A stretch of 64,000 nucleotides of DNA from Microcebus murinus (taxonomy: Eukaryota > Chordata > Mammalia > Primates > Cheirogaleidae). Shown piece after piece: positions 1 through 41,375 of this stretch; position 1 is the stretch's first letter; every line of letters begins with the position of its first letter. Under the pieces are notes generated by a model. That model did not search any database. It had not been told where the DNA came from and worked only from the letters and a program-made list of their open reading frames with translations. Both the position numbers and the translations under genes were made by a program. The stretch covers positions 30,220,727 to 30,284,726 of the forward strand of contig NC_134115.1 of the NCBI RefSeq assembly GCF_040939455.1, written 5' to 3'.

Positions 1-28772
<28,772 letters not shown>

Positions 28773-29710
28773 TTACGTGCAAATCGGTCTCCATTTACAC
28801 GCCACCATTAAGCTGCTAATTGTTCCTCTTGGGTTGACAGATACTGAATGTATATGTATTGTGCCTGAGCTCACCAGCAAACAGAAGCATAAAGCTGAGG
28901 GCTAAAGGCTGAAGCTTTCACAGTGCAGAGACTGCTGGCCTGGGCACGCCTCCTTTCTGGCCATCTTCTCTCTGTGTAGGGCACACTTTAATCCAGTCTC
29001 TGTTGCTGTCAAGTCTCTGCTCCGTTATGTACAGTCGTGGGAAATTGTAACCTGACCTGAATGGGCACCTTCTGTTCACTTCTCTCCACTCCCCCACCAC
29101 CACTAAGAAGTGTCAGGTTCTCACTGACATCGTGTTTTAAAATTTTTCCACAAATATTTACTAAATGTGGAATCATTAGAAATCTCTTCCAAAATTCCAT
29201 TCCAAGGTGATGTTCCTTTTGTCTGTATTCTTTTAAAGTAAGGAAGTTGCGATGACTTTGACTATCAGCAACTTGGGCTGGTAGTTTCTGATTTAAAAAT
29301 AGAAGATGGAATTCTCAAAGTATAGAACTTATAAAAGGAAGTATTTTTTAATTGGTTTTATCTAGGTGGATGTATTATACGACTTTTTATATAAAAGGTG
29401 TCTATGAAATTGACAGTTATTTTCAACTTTTATATTCTATAGTAATTAAAGACATGAAGAAACTATATGTAACATTACCATATTTTTATTAATAATGGCA
29501 CAACTATGTATCTATTGATAAAAGTTGGATTGTGTTAGAGGAATTGGCTATTATTTGCCTCTAGAGAAACATAGTATATAGTTCTTTGTATTTATGGATT
29601 GATTCCTTCATACCAGGTCACATTTACTTTGGTCCTATATGTATTTAAATGTTTGAAGTGCCTTAGACTCTTGCCATATTTCCAAAATAAAATTTCATTA
29701 AGCTTTTTTC
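28773..29710 (+). other. KANK1: KANK1 3' untranslated region
   Basis: From the TGA to just past the AATAAA at 29686. The end is inferred: the cleavage site should fall some 15-25 bases after the hexamer, and a T-rich stretch follows at 29704-29710. No interspersed repeat was recognised inside, consistent with a functional UTR. Confidence 0.75.
29686..29691 (+). terminator. KANK1: poly(A) signal of KANK1
   Basis: Canonical AATAAA about 914 bases after the stop codon, followed by T-rich sequence from 29704. This is the first AATAAA I find in the UTR. Confidence 0.75.
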
Positions 29711-32700
29711 CTTGTCCCTGCTTCATCTCTGACAGCTGTCTGCCCTGATCCTGTTGACTTATAACAGTGTCAGCAAACGCTGATGGATGGACTGAGCAGG
29801 GAGGGCAAGTGTGTGGTCTACTGGTCTTGGACTCAGGGCTCCAACAGGGAGGAGGTATCTGCTGAGAGCACTTGTCCATTTCCACAGCTTGGCCTGAGAC
29901 TCGGGTTGCAAGTCAGGAGGCTGAAATTTGAGACCTTATTAGGCAAACAGCTTATCAGACAGGTAACCTCCAAGGGGAGCCTCTGAGTTGGCTCTTCTCA
30001 GGTGCAGAAGCAATCCTTAGCTCTAATTTTGGGTGCAACTGCTGGGTGACTTGTTGAAATGTATAGCAACAAGAAAGCCAAGATAAAGCTGAACAGACCT
30101 TTTATTTCAGCATGCTGTTGGCCAAACAACACCTGTTTTCAAGTTCTTTTTAAAGAGTAAAGAGAATTGGGACCATCTCATTAAAATGGACAAGCACGAC
30201 AGCCAAAATTCAAACTAAGTGTTTTGGCACGGATGCTGGTGATAAATTTTGACCAAGGCCATTTGGGAGAGCCAGGTGCATCAGAGAAATATCATTGAAA
30301 CTTTTCTTTCCCTCCTTTCTTCCCTCCTTTTTTAATTTGAGCTAAAAAAGAGGCCAGAGAGTAGACTTTTCTAATAGGTATTTCATCTTAATGCCTGTTT
30401 CAATCTTTCAGAGAAGAGCTTGGGGAGCAGCACTGAAGAGTGGCATTGGCAATGCAGGCAGACCTGGGCAGTGACAGACTGATCTCCCAAGACCACAAGG
30501 GACTGTACTCTGCCATGAACTGTGAAAATGAGGTCATAGCCACCTGGAGTCATAAGCCTCTCTTTCCCTCTCAGGACAGATCTGGTAGCTCTGGGATTCG
30601 AACTAAATTTCAGTTCAGGTAGTTATTCAAGCCCAAGTTCCTACACATCCAAAATGGCACAATAAATTAAAGCAGAAGAGCGTGTGTTTGTGAAAAGAAG
30701 TAGAGCCCTGCGTTATCTGTTCCTTAACAGCAAGACATGCCTTTTGAGCAAAAAGAACTATATCGCAGGTAGATTTCAGGCCTGGGAATTTTCTTTGTTC
30801 CATCAGAGAAAAGAAAGGCATTAATATTAATGCATTAGAAAATGAATCCCTACGTCTGAGTGCTACACTTTAGATTTCTTGGGCTAAATTTTGAAAAAGA
30901 AAATGAGTCTTATTTTACCTTTGAGTGAGGTCTTACACAATTATGTATCTAACCTCCGGGTAACACACACTGGCTTGTGCCTTGTTTGCTTTAATAACAT
31001 GGGGGAGTTAGAATGCTTTTTATCTTGGGATCTTGGCACACTATATAAACAAGCCTGATTATCCCATTGGTATAGCTGTGATTTATTGTGACTCCATAAC
31101 TGGGCAAGGTCCCCAAGTGAGGCTGGCATAGGGCTGGAGACCCCTAATCTTATTATCCAACTTAAGTTAACAGAAGGCTATACCTTTAGGTGACAGTGAA
31201 CCAATTTCCCAGAGACCTTGCCCTGGAAGTTGAGCAGCTGAAGGCTGGAATCTACCCCAAAACAACAGGAATGGAGCAGTAATGTTCAGAAACCAAAACT
31301 AACAACTTGCCCTGCCACTATTATGACTAAACTGATGACTAAACCTCTCAACCTTTCACTTACACAGGTAGGGAGTTGAGGGAGGAAGGTATTTCTGGAG
31401 AAATTCACTGGAAACACTTTACCTAACACTGGTCCCAAAATAAATGAAGTGTTTAGCCCTTTCCTGTAAGTTATCAATATTCTGAGGACAATTTTATCTC
31501 TGATGTTTGTAATACTGAAATATTGCAGATGCGTGACAATTTCTGCAGATGGAATCAGGTAAGAAAACTGCTATTTCTCCCTCAAAAGGAAATAATGAAT
31601 GACCAACCATAACCTTTCTCTAAACCCTGGTATGTCCTTTTTTGGGGAGCCTGCTACCAGTAAAAATACTTTTATGATGCTTTTGTGCTAGCTCTCCCTT
31701 CACAGCATTTGTAAGAACTTTGAGAGGGCTGGGGGAAATGCAAATTTCGAGGGTAACCTAAAGATTCTGATTCTTTATATCTGGGGACCTTGCATGGTTA
31801 ACAAGAATCTCAGGTGTTTCTCAATGTGTCCTTTGGTCCACACTGAGGAGTTGTTACTCCCAAATTATGAGACACTATACATCTGTTTTTTTCCCCAAAC
31901 AGGCAGGGTGAGGAAACTGTATCAAAACAAGAAATATTATATGTTATCTCTAATGTATCAGGAGCTTGTCTTTTGCTGTTGATCAAAACACTAAATTCTG
32001 ACCTACAGAGGACAGGAAAAAGATACCACACAGTCTTTGTGTGCTGTTTATCCATGTTCAGTAGCATTTCTGCATCTACCTGGAGTACTTTCTAGAAGGC
32101 TAGGATCTATTTTACTGTGCTTACAGAGAGCAGGGGACAGCTTAGCACAAAGATGACAGCAGCTGAACAGGCAGTATTTGGAGTATTTTCCCAAGTTGAT
32201 CTTTTCCTTCCCCACTTCCTCATGGAGCTGGACTGTTACTGCTTAGGAAAAAGGCCATGAACCATTTCTTTGGCATTGGAATAAAGATAGTTTTCCATTT
32301 TCTTTTTTATCAAAAGCACAATTTTTTTAAAGCCCTGGGCTTTAGCCAGAAACTATTTAATTCTACTTTCTGCATAAGGAAATTGCTAATCATATGTTTA
32401 CTCTGCTCTTACTCAACATGGCTATAATTTAAAAGCCAGCTGCTTATAAAAGCATTGTTAAAGTACACTTTGTTGAAAGTTATTACCACAAAAGGATGTG
32501 GCTAACCCACTGGCTGCGACACTCAAGCCACTGGCTATTCCTTATGGGTGGAATTGGACAACTGCACTCCGCTTTCATAAAGCTTATAACAGCATCCTTG
32601 AATACCTATCCTGAAATCTGGTATGGATTTCACAAAGTTGGAAAACAAAATACCATTTTTTTAAATGGGTGCATGCTTACACAGAAATGTCTGTTTTAGA

Positions 32701-33640
32701 GGATATTCGAGGAGGAACTGGCATTTTAGGAACGCAGCTGCCGCTGCCTCTCCAGTAAGACCTTTGATGATTTAATAGGCAAGAGGATAGGAAATCTATC
32801 CCTCATTTTCAGGTAGTGGAAGCTGTAGACGAAATATTCCTGTTCCTAAGACCAAATACCACAATCTTCCAAGTTTTACACTTGTTCCCCAGCTCAGAAA
32901 GAACCAGTTTACCTAGCCCTAGCACCACCTGGGAGGGTGAGGCTCTATGATTGAGAGGAAGAGAAACATACCTGAGTTGCAGATGAGCAGGAGCTACTTT
33001 GTCACCAGTGGTACTGGGCAGCTTCATGCTGTGTAAAGGTTGGTGGTAGGAGATCAAGTGTCTGCTGGGCAGGCTGCCTATTTCTCATGTCAGCCAGCAG
33101 AGAGACTCCACTATGGTCCAGTCTACTTTGGTAGGAAGTACTGCATGTGCTTAAACAGGAAATAAAATATTAATTAATTAGGTCGAGTCCCTGAGATTTC
33201 AGAGAGCTCACCTACCCCCAACCCTGTCTAAAATATGTCACCCTCCAGAAAATAATCCTGACTTCTGACAGGAAGGAAGCTCACTAGGATCAAATTTTGT
33301 ACTTGAGTTTGTAACACCATCTGCCAGGACAGAGAAGTTCCGGTGCCTGGATGATAAACACTGGTTGAATGGATGAGTGTAACAAAATAACTGAAGTATG
33401 GAGTTAAAAGTCAGGAGAGTGTTGCCCTGAGGGTAGGGGGAAGAGATACTTGGGAGAAGGCCAAAGGGGCTGGTGAGCTCTTGGTCATGGCTGATTTCTT
33501 GGCCTGTGGGGTAGGTACACTGTGACATTCATTCTGAGACCATTCACTAGGCTGCATACTCATGATCTGTTTGCTTTTCTGTATGTATATTCAACTTTTT
33601 TAACTTTAAAAAAGTGGAAAAAGTTTGATCAAAAAAGATC
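29711..33640. other. intergenic, no gene recognised
   Basis: Sequence downstream of KANK1 with only short chance open frames and no repeat I can name with confidence. Confidence 0.6.
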
Positions 33641-33643
33641 TTG

Positions 33644-33970
33644 GGGCTAGGTACAGTGGCATATGCCTGAAATCCCAGCATTTGGGAGGCTAAGGAGGGA
33701 GGATCACTTGAGGTTAGGAGTTCAAGACCAGCCTGGGCAATGTAGCAAAACCCCACCTACAAAACCTATGTTAAAATTAGCTGGTCCAAGATCAAGGTGC
33801 CAGTAGGGGGCAGGGGAGAATCAGCCTGGCATATACTGGTAGTCCCAGCTACTTGGGAAGCTGAGGCAGGAGGATTGCTTGAGCCAGGAGTTCAAGGCTG
33901 CAGTGAGCTGTGATCAAGCACTCCAGCCTGGGTGACAAAGCAAGATTCTGTTTCCAAAAAAAAAAAAAAA
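33644..33970 (+). repeat. old Alu dimer with a 42-bp foreign insertion
   Basis: Ctaggtacagtggcatatgc to a poly(A) at 33956-33970. The right arm resembles the older AluJ form (ggctgcagtgagctgtgatc). Between the arms, about 33785-33826, is a segment reading ccaagatcaaggtgccag and a G-rich run that is not Alu. Confidence 0.82.
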
Positions 33971-34442
33971 CTTGGGAGAGAGGGTATGGATTTGAAGGTC
34001 AATAGGATCAAACAAGATAAGGAATGAATGTAAAAACTGAAGACTCTGGGCTCTGTTGTTTTGTTAATGTTAATACACAGGTTTGCACATGATGACAAAC
34101 TCATAACCTTGACCAGGAGTTATCAGGGCCATTCTCAAATACCCCAGTTGTTTTTCTGGGCACAAGATAGGATGTACTTCTTGCCCACTTTTGAAGTTAG
34201 ACTTGGCCATGTGACTTGCTTCTCCATGAAATATTAGTGGAAGTTATGTGTCAATTCCACATGGAAACTTTAAAAGCCAGTGTGTAGTTCACCACATCCT
34301 GTACCCTGTCATGGGTCATGATAATCATGAAGCACATGTTGGGTAGATATCCCATCAGCCTTCATTCCTGAGTGACTATGTGGAGTAGAGTTCCCCTGCC
34401 AAGCTGTTACAGGTATACTATGTAAATGAAAGAAACTTTTAA

Positions 34443-34673
34443 CCCTTTGCACTCGCTTGCTTTTTTCTTGATTCCTTTATTCTACTCAGGACTTAATTTT
34501 TTAAATACCCCAGATTTTACAAAGCACACCAGTAGAATAAAAAACTGGAGTTTCTTTTCATACAAACTTATTTGGATTTTTTATATTTCAAATTATTGAT
34601 ACATTCAAAGAGTAATTTTAATCTCTATAATTTTTGCTAATCGTGTCAGCACTCGACATCCGAATGCAAAGGG
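34443..34673 (+). mobile_element. piggyBac-like MITE with TTAA and 13-bp TIRs (231 bp)
   Basis: TTAA at 34439-34442 and 34674-34677. The left end ccctttgcactcg and the right end cgaatgcaaaggg are inverted repeats with one mismatch in 13. A second inverted pair, tttattctact (34476-34486) and agtagaataaa (34531-34541), lies inside. It resembles the small non-autonomous piggyBac elements described from mouse lemur and the MER75/MER85 group; which one needs a library search. Confidence 0.87.
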
Positions 34674-34865
34674 TTAATGTTAGGAAAGTTTGGGAGTGAC
34701 TTGTTACCACAACATAACTTAGGTTTTCTTTATTGACACAGACATTGGTTCCAGTAAGTAAGGTGCTGCTGTAACCAAATGGCTTAGTTGATTTGTGCAC
34801 AGCAACAAAACTTGTCAATTACAGAACACCAAGAACTATCTGAATGACTATTAATCCCAAGGATA

Positions 34866-36021
34866 GGTTATTAAGCATGAAATGTCCGATTTCCTTATGT
34901 TTGATAGTTGATATCTCTGACATTTCCTTTTGATACTTGTTTTATTTATATTGTGAAGATACATCCTCAGTCTTTCAAATGCATGGTTTAGCTTGTGATT
35001 ATCTTTCAAAAAAATTTTTAGAGCAATTTTTCTGAAACCATGGATAAGTCAAAAATTCATGTTTTTTTCAAATATGAGTTCTGTCCTGGAACCAATGCAG
35101 TACAGACAGCTTGAAATATCAACAAAGTATTTGGGAAGGATGTGGCTATGAACACATAGTATGTTGATGGTTTGAGAAGTTCTGTTTTGGTGGTTTTAAT
35201 CTGAAAATGGGCGACATGAGACCAAGGTGGATAATGAAGAGCTGGAAGCTATAGTGGAAGCAAATCCATCTCAACCTACATTACTATTCCAACAATATTG
35301 GACCATTTGAAATAAATCAGCATGGTAAAGAAGTGAGATAAATGGATTCCACATGAACTAAATGAGTTTCAGAGGAAAAATCATCGTAAACCTGCCTTTC
35401 TTTGCTGTCACAACAGAAAAGTGAACCATTTCTACACCGTATTGTTACATGTGATGAAAAATGCATTTGGCATAATGGTTGGATAAAAATGAAGTACTGA
35501 AACAGTCCAAAACTGAATATTCATCAAAAAAGCTAATGGTGTCTGGCAGTCCAGTGCTGGTATTGTCCACATCTGCTGGTATTACAGCAGATGTCTACTG
35601 CAGCCAACTGGATGAAATGATGGGGATTCTTATGATTAAGCAGCTGAGGTTGATCAAGAGAGAGAGGCCAATCCTCCTGCAAGACAACATTCAACCGCAC
35701 ATCGCACAAACAATATTGCTCAAACTATAGCAGCTGGACTTTGAAACTGTTCATCGTCTAGCATATTCACCAGTCCTTACACCAACTGACTACCATTTTT
35801 CCAGGCTCTGGACCACTTCTTGCAAGGAAAAATATTCCATTCTCAACAAGCTGTGAAAAATGCCTTTCCACTTGCTCTCCAGGCTTGTTCGCTGCTGGCA
35901 TAAACAAGCTACCAATGAGATGGCAAAACTGTGTCGATAGTTTAGGTGCATATTTTGATTAACTGTACTGCTTGAGATAGTTTTTTATTCAAAATCGGAT
36001 GTTTCATATTTAATGACCTAA
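34866..36021 (+). mobile_element. decayed mariner transposon, near full length
   Basis: The left end reads ggttattaagcatgaaatgt and the right end is its imperfect inverse (rev. comp. ttaggtcattaaatatgaaa), next to TA dinucleotides at 34864-34865 and 36022-36023. The 1.16-kb body carries a broken mariner transposase, listed separately. HSMAR2 is the likeliest family, since HSMAR1 is known only from anthropoids. Confidence 0.82.
35040..35962 (+). pseudogene. mariner transposase pseudogene
   Basis: An ATG at 35040 opens MDKSKIHVFFKYEF and the remnant ends AYFD-like before TAA at 35960. Stops and frameshifts interrupt it. The catalytic triad is still legible: CDEK (Asp codon 35453-35455), LLQDN (Asp 35683-35685) and PTDYHFF (Asp 35788-35790). 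The last two lie 35 codons apart, i.e. 34 residues between, the D34D spacing of mariner. An in-frame TAG near 35730 breaks that interval, so the gene is dead. Confidence 0.85.
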
Positions 36022-36090
36022 TACCAGTACCATCCTAGTAGCACAGAAAGAAGATCATCTCTTACATATAAATGAATGCCTTACATACAA

Positions 36091-36452
36091 CAGTCACTAA
36101 CTTTTTTGGAACCAGGGACCGATTTTCATGGCAGAGAATTTTTTCCACGGACAGGGTTGGGGGAGTAGGAATGGTTTCAGGATGATTCAAGCGCATTACA
36201 TTTATGGTGCACTTTATTATTAATATTACATTGTAATATATAATAATTATACAATTCACCATAATGTAGAATCTAATGCCGCTGCAGATCTGACAGGAGG
36301 CAGAGCTCAGGTGGTGATGCGAGTGATAGGGAACAGCTGTAAATACAGATGAAAATTCACTCACTTGCCACCGATCACCTCCTGCTATGTGGCCCGGTTT
36401 CTAATACACCGCAGATGGTACCAGTCCACAGCCTGGGAGCTGGGGACCACAG
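36091..36452 (-). mobile_element. MER1B-like hAT-Charlie element, - strand
   Basis: Read on this strand it starts cagtcactaacttttttgg and accagggaccgattttcatg, then ggatgattcaagcgcattac, then gtagaatctaatgccgctgc, and ends atggtaccagtccacagcc and ggggaccac. That is MER1 reversed with the internal deletion of MER1B. Confidence 0.8.
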
Positions 36453-36530
36453 CCTTAAACACTAAATCTTTTTGTATAAGAAAGGCCATTTCCTGTGTAC
36501 CTTGTGAGGCAGATTGTATCTCATAAACTT

Positions 36531-36672
36531 GTAGTTCCAAACTTTAGTGTGCATAGAATCCCCAGAGTTTCCAAGTCTCAGCAGGTCTGGAAAGAAGAGG
36601 CCCAGGAAATGGTGTTTCTGACAAGTTGTCAGATGGTGCTGGTCCAGAGACCCCACTTTGAGCAATGCTGGT
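36531..36672 (+). repeat. MER5-like hAT-Charlie element
   Basis: Gttccaaactttagtgtgca then tagaatccccagagtttcc, a gcccaggaaatggtgtttc segment, and an end ccccactttgagcaatgctg. Old and diverged. Confidence 0.55.
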
Positions 36673-36679
36673 CTGGGGG

Positions 36680-39600
36680 AAGGGCTATTATAAATAGACC
36701 TTCCCTCACCTCAAGTACAAGTACCTGTGGATAGGAGTCTTACGTGTCTGTATTCCTTCATTTTTGTGGGGCTTTTTTTTTTTTGCAGTATCCAGCTACT
36801 AGGCCTTATGGTTAGCCTATTTCCTGTGGAACTTCTCAATTTTAGAAAATGAATTTTGTAAAGATGCCATTGCCTAATGGCAAGTCTGTCTTTCTACAGC
36901 TTGTACAATATATCAAGTGTTTATAAATCCTATATTTGTCCAGAATTTGGTTTCAGAATTTGGCCATAAAACTTTACTTGAATCACAGCAGTCTTATAAG
37001 AAAAATGACTCACACATTTCACTTAGAAAGGAAGAAATCTTTATGTTAATCACACTGAGTCTGTGTTGTCTCACTCCCTTGTAAATGCTCATTTAAAAAC
37101 CATGGTGTCCTCTCAAGACCACAGAGAAGCCAGGGGGGAGTGTGCTCTGCATCACCATCTCAGCTGCTGCCTCTGCCTGCCCTCCTAGGGTCTTACTCGG
37201 CCACTGGGCAGCAGCGCACAACGGTTTTCCTGTACAGAGCCAGAACAGTGGTCGTTCTGCATGCTCATGCCAAGGTCTGAGAGCCAGAGGCATCTGTGAG
37301 GGAAAGCCACAGGCCCCTGGGACCAGGAACCAACTCAAGGATCCTCCTGCCTAAAGGCACATAGTGTATGTCCACAGCTCTGAGGTCAGAGGCTGATTTG
37401 AGACGAGTAAGAAAAGGGAGAAGACGTTGGTGTTTCGCTGGGAAAGGCGGGAACTTGTTTGTACTGTCTCTTGTCTATAAATCAATCTCTGAGAGACAAC
37501 ACTCACTTTCAGTAAGTGCCCTTGCTGAGACTGATTGATGGAAGGCCTTGAATGACCAAAGGCACATTAATGAAGTTCCTCATATGCTTCATTCAATCAT
37601 TATCAGAATATATGGCCACATATATTAATATAACCAAATAACCAGAAGCTTGCTGTCTGTCTTATAAACCCTGCTATAGATTCTGGTCCGTATAGTATTT
37701 TAAAATGTAGAATAGAGTCCTTTTACTTACTCTTAGGTGTCAGAGTTTAGGGACTCCAGCTGAGGAGAAGGATAATCATGTTATAACTGATAAGAGCACA
37801 ACTGTCTTGGAGTCAGGAATTTGTTTTGGCTGACTACTGTCTGTGCTTCTATTCTAGTCCATTCTAAAATTAGGGAAGCCAAACATTGCCATTTCCCACC
37901 AGTAAGTCTTCTAAAGATTATCTTCCAATGATCTGTACATACTATTACTCTACATGTAGAGGAGTTTTATTCAGATGCCCACACAATGAATGTTAACTGT
38001 TACAGATGATTCACTTCATCTGGGTAGATGGGGTATTATCCAAGGCCTATGGAAATATAGGTAGTCACTCTTCTTGACTTTGCTTCCACCCTCCTATTCG
38101 TTTGATGCCTAATAAAGACTGACTTTCACTTCTTGTGTTCATTAAACACATTTTGTATCACTGCAGACCAATGACAGATATTCAGCTTGGGGCAACGCAA
38201 GTGGAGAAGGTATCTGCAGGAACTTATTTTATCTGAAGGTGAAAGTTGCTTCTAATAATTCTTCAAGGAGTGCATCATTCTAAATGGGCATGTCAGTTAT
38301 TTATGGCCACACTAATGCTATGTAACAAACAGCTCTCAGAGCCTCAGTGACATGCAACAATAAGCATTTATTGCTCACATGTCTGGGTACCCATCAAAGC
38401 CACTCTGCTGACCTTGGCCAGCCTCACTCACAGAAGTCAGCTCATCTAGGCTGACTTTGGTCAGGTCCCTGAGGTGATTGAGCTGTCTGCTCCATATGAC
38501 TCTAATCTTCCAGTCGAACAGCCCAAGCATGTTCTCATGCCGCAAGAAAGCAAATAGACAAGGATTTTTGAGGCTTGGGCTCAGAATGGTCACCCTGTCA
38601 TTTCTGTGGCATTCTATCGGCCCAAGCAAGTCACAAGACCAGCCCAGATAAAGGAAACTGAGAAATGAATCCTTTAGTAGGAAGAATTGCAAAGCTACAT
38701 CCAGAGCATCTGGCTATAGAAGTAAAGGACTTGGAGGCATAAAATGCAATAAATCTATCATAGTGGGATTCTCCCCCAGTAATAGTTCTGGCCAGGATTT
38801 TGGAATTGCTCAAGAGACATACTTCTATTAACTTATGTTAATACCTGTAGGAAAGGGTAGGTACAGTAAATGTGGTCCACCCTGAGCTTACCTGATGTTT
38901 GCAGAGCATTGTCCATGGTGGAGGGCTTATGCAAGTTCTTGGCCACACCACAATCATTACTGTGACTGTCACCATAGGGAGCCCGACAGGAGCATCTGCC
39001 TCAAAGCATCCAGTGACTACAAACATAAGCAGGAGATAGAAAATGGCAGCTTGTTGGAAATTACAGAGGTAGTAACCCAAAAACAGCTGTAAGAGATGGC
39101 TATCATAAAAGAGTCTTGGGAGCCAGTTTCAAATGATGTCTTTGAGGAGGATGGGGTAAGACGTGACTGAGGGAAGAACTGACTCTCCAGCCTGTTTTCA
39201 CCAAGGAGCTTAAAGCCCAGAACACTGGGGAAACTTGATCTCCACAGAGAGGGTACTGGCATGAGTTATGTTAGAGTCCTCTTGAGCTCTTAGCTGGTGA
39301 GCATTACTTCTACCAAAAGCCATGGGTACTTCCTCTGGCCAATAGGGAAAGGCTCCACAATCATTTCTAAATTCTTGTCCATGAAGTTGCTATGAGGCAG
39401 TCTCACCAAGTAATTCTGGGCAGTTACCAAAAGGTATTGCCTTTAACCTTAAAAAAAAAAATCATTATGGGTACACAACAGCTATATCACACTTACCCTT
39501 TGATGGCCGACCCCAGCACAACCTGTCACAAGGGGGTTGGACATTGGCTGTGCACATGTGTCATGGTTGGCGTGGAGAAGCTGGCAGAGAGAACTTTCCC

Positions 39601-39910
39601 GCTCACCAATGAATGTCCTTAAGCAATGAAAATCTCCCTTAACTTCAATTCTTCTGGCTTGTTCTGGATATATGCTATATCCTGAATCAGCTACTCAAAA
39701 CACTGAGGCATGTATTCCCTGGTCCTACAAGAAAGTTAGAGTGTACTGCAATCCTCACTTTGGTCAAGCAGGAGAAGTGGCTTTTTGGTAGAACAGGTGG
39801 AACTAACAAGGACAAGAATTATGCTGATTAGGCACTTTATGACACCTGCAGCCTGACCCTCCTTGTGCTCACAGAGAAAGGCTGAAATACCTGTGCTTTC
39901 TCCCTGCAGG
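36680..39910. other. intergenic, mostly unrecognised
   Basis: No gene supported. About 38285-38640 reads like an old dispersed repeat (atgctatgtaacaaacagct, gcatttattgctcacatg, gctgtctgctccatatgact) whose family I cannot name with confidence. Confidence 0.5.
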
Positions 39911-39914
39911 CACT

Positions 39915-40046
39915 GAGAGAGGGAGAGGGGGAGAGGGGGAGAGGGGGAGAGAGGGAGAGGGGGAGAGAGGGAGAGGGGGAGAGGGGGAGAGGGGGAGAGG
40001 GGGAGAGAGGGAGAGAGGGAGAGAGGGAGAGAGGGAGAGAGGGAGA

Positions 40047-40099
<53 letters not shown>
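39915..40099. repeat. 185-base pure-purine tract, (GAGAGGGG)n then (GA)n
   Basis: Every base from 39915 to 40099 on this strand is A or G. The first 135 bases alternate GAGAGG and GAGAGGGG units; the last 48 are simple GA. Long open frames on the other strand here (Ser-Leu and Ser-Pro-Leu runs) are translations of the repeat, not a gene. Confidence 0.97.
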
Positions 40100-40100
<1 letters not shown>

Positions 40101-41370
40101 TTCTCTCATCTGCTTTAGAAAAAGAGCCCAGGGCAGGTAGGGGGTCCCCACTGCAGCCAGCTCCCAACACCATGGAGGTTGTCTTCTCTGTGCATAGGTT
40201 CCAGAATCAAAAGGGCCAGGCTCATTGCTCCTTCAACTCCTTTGTAGGGACATCATTTTCCGACCAACCAAAATGGCAAGCAGAACCAGCCTCACTTGCT
40301 GAGATTGAATGGTGAGGTACCTGACACAGTAGGGGTCAGAGCCTGGCCAGGAAGGTAAATTCTGCACATTGTTCTCCAGGAGGAAGAGGGTCCAAGTGCT
40401 GAGTCCAAAACGCAACAACTAGTACACAGCAGCAAGAAAGGGTTATTCAACTAAACCAACTAAATAGACTCAGAATGAGCACCACTGGTCCCCCTGTTGG
40501 TGGCCTTGTTAGGGGGTGTGAGGGTGGGTGGGCATCCTTTACCTCAGCCAGCACTGAGCCCACTTCTGCCTCCACTCCCATGGACCCCCTTCATTCCTCA
40601 CTGTGGCCCAACCCAGGGGCTCCCCCTCTCTGCCAGTGGCAGGCACACCCAAGTGAGCCAGCTGCCTAATAACAAGGTTTGTAAACAGGACATAATGGGT
40701 TACAAAAATCAGTATAACTGTATTTAAAAAAACTGAATGAATTCAAAATCTTGATTGTATCACATATAGTATCATTCCATGAAGCTTTAAGTATGTGTGT
40801 GTATGTACGTATGTTCTCGGTCACAAAGTCATATGTATTTGTTACAGGGAGCAGAGCAGAAGTTTACGATGCTTGCAAAGCCCAGGTCTAGAGCACGCTG
40901 CCAGCAGATCCTCCAAAGTTCCTCACAGCAAGGAACACTGGGAGGAGTCATCTTCAAGCACCCATTTTGACTCATTTTGAGTAAGGGACTTGGCAGAGGG
41001 GGAGGCACAAATGCAGGAAAAGATCCAGCCCCTGCCCATAAGGGGCTAATAAGCCACATGTGAGTAAAAAAAAAAGCTAGTTATAGCACAGCAGGCCCCT
41101 GAGGCAGGCAGAGTTAGGGCCAGTAGAAGTGCCATGGGGACAGAGAGGGGTCTGGGAAGAAGGATCTCAAGCTGTATCCAAAGAAAACAACAGCCACAAA
41201 AGTGCTGGAGAGGAGCAGGGGTGACTTCACAGCAGACTGGAGCTGGACACGACCTGTGGGCTAATGTCACTACCTCATTTTTTTTTTTTCTGGTAGCCCC
41301 ACGGCCTATAAAAGTTTCAAAGTTGGTAGTAAGTGACTTTCTCTTTCAAAGTTAGCCTACTTCTCTCTTT
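40100..41370. other. intergenic, nothing recognised
   Basis: Mixed-composition sequence with short open frames only; a T run at 41280-41290. Confidence 0.5.
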
Positions 41371-41375
41371 TCAAT

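Noticed and set aside
35479..35730. 83-codon frame as a cellular gene
   Set aside because: It is the middle of the broken mariner transposase.
39736..40173. 145- and 104-codon minus-strand frames rich in Ser/Leu/Pro
   Set aside because: They translate the CT-rich complement of the polypurine repeat; low-complexity artefact.
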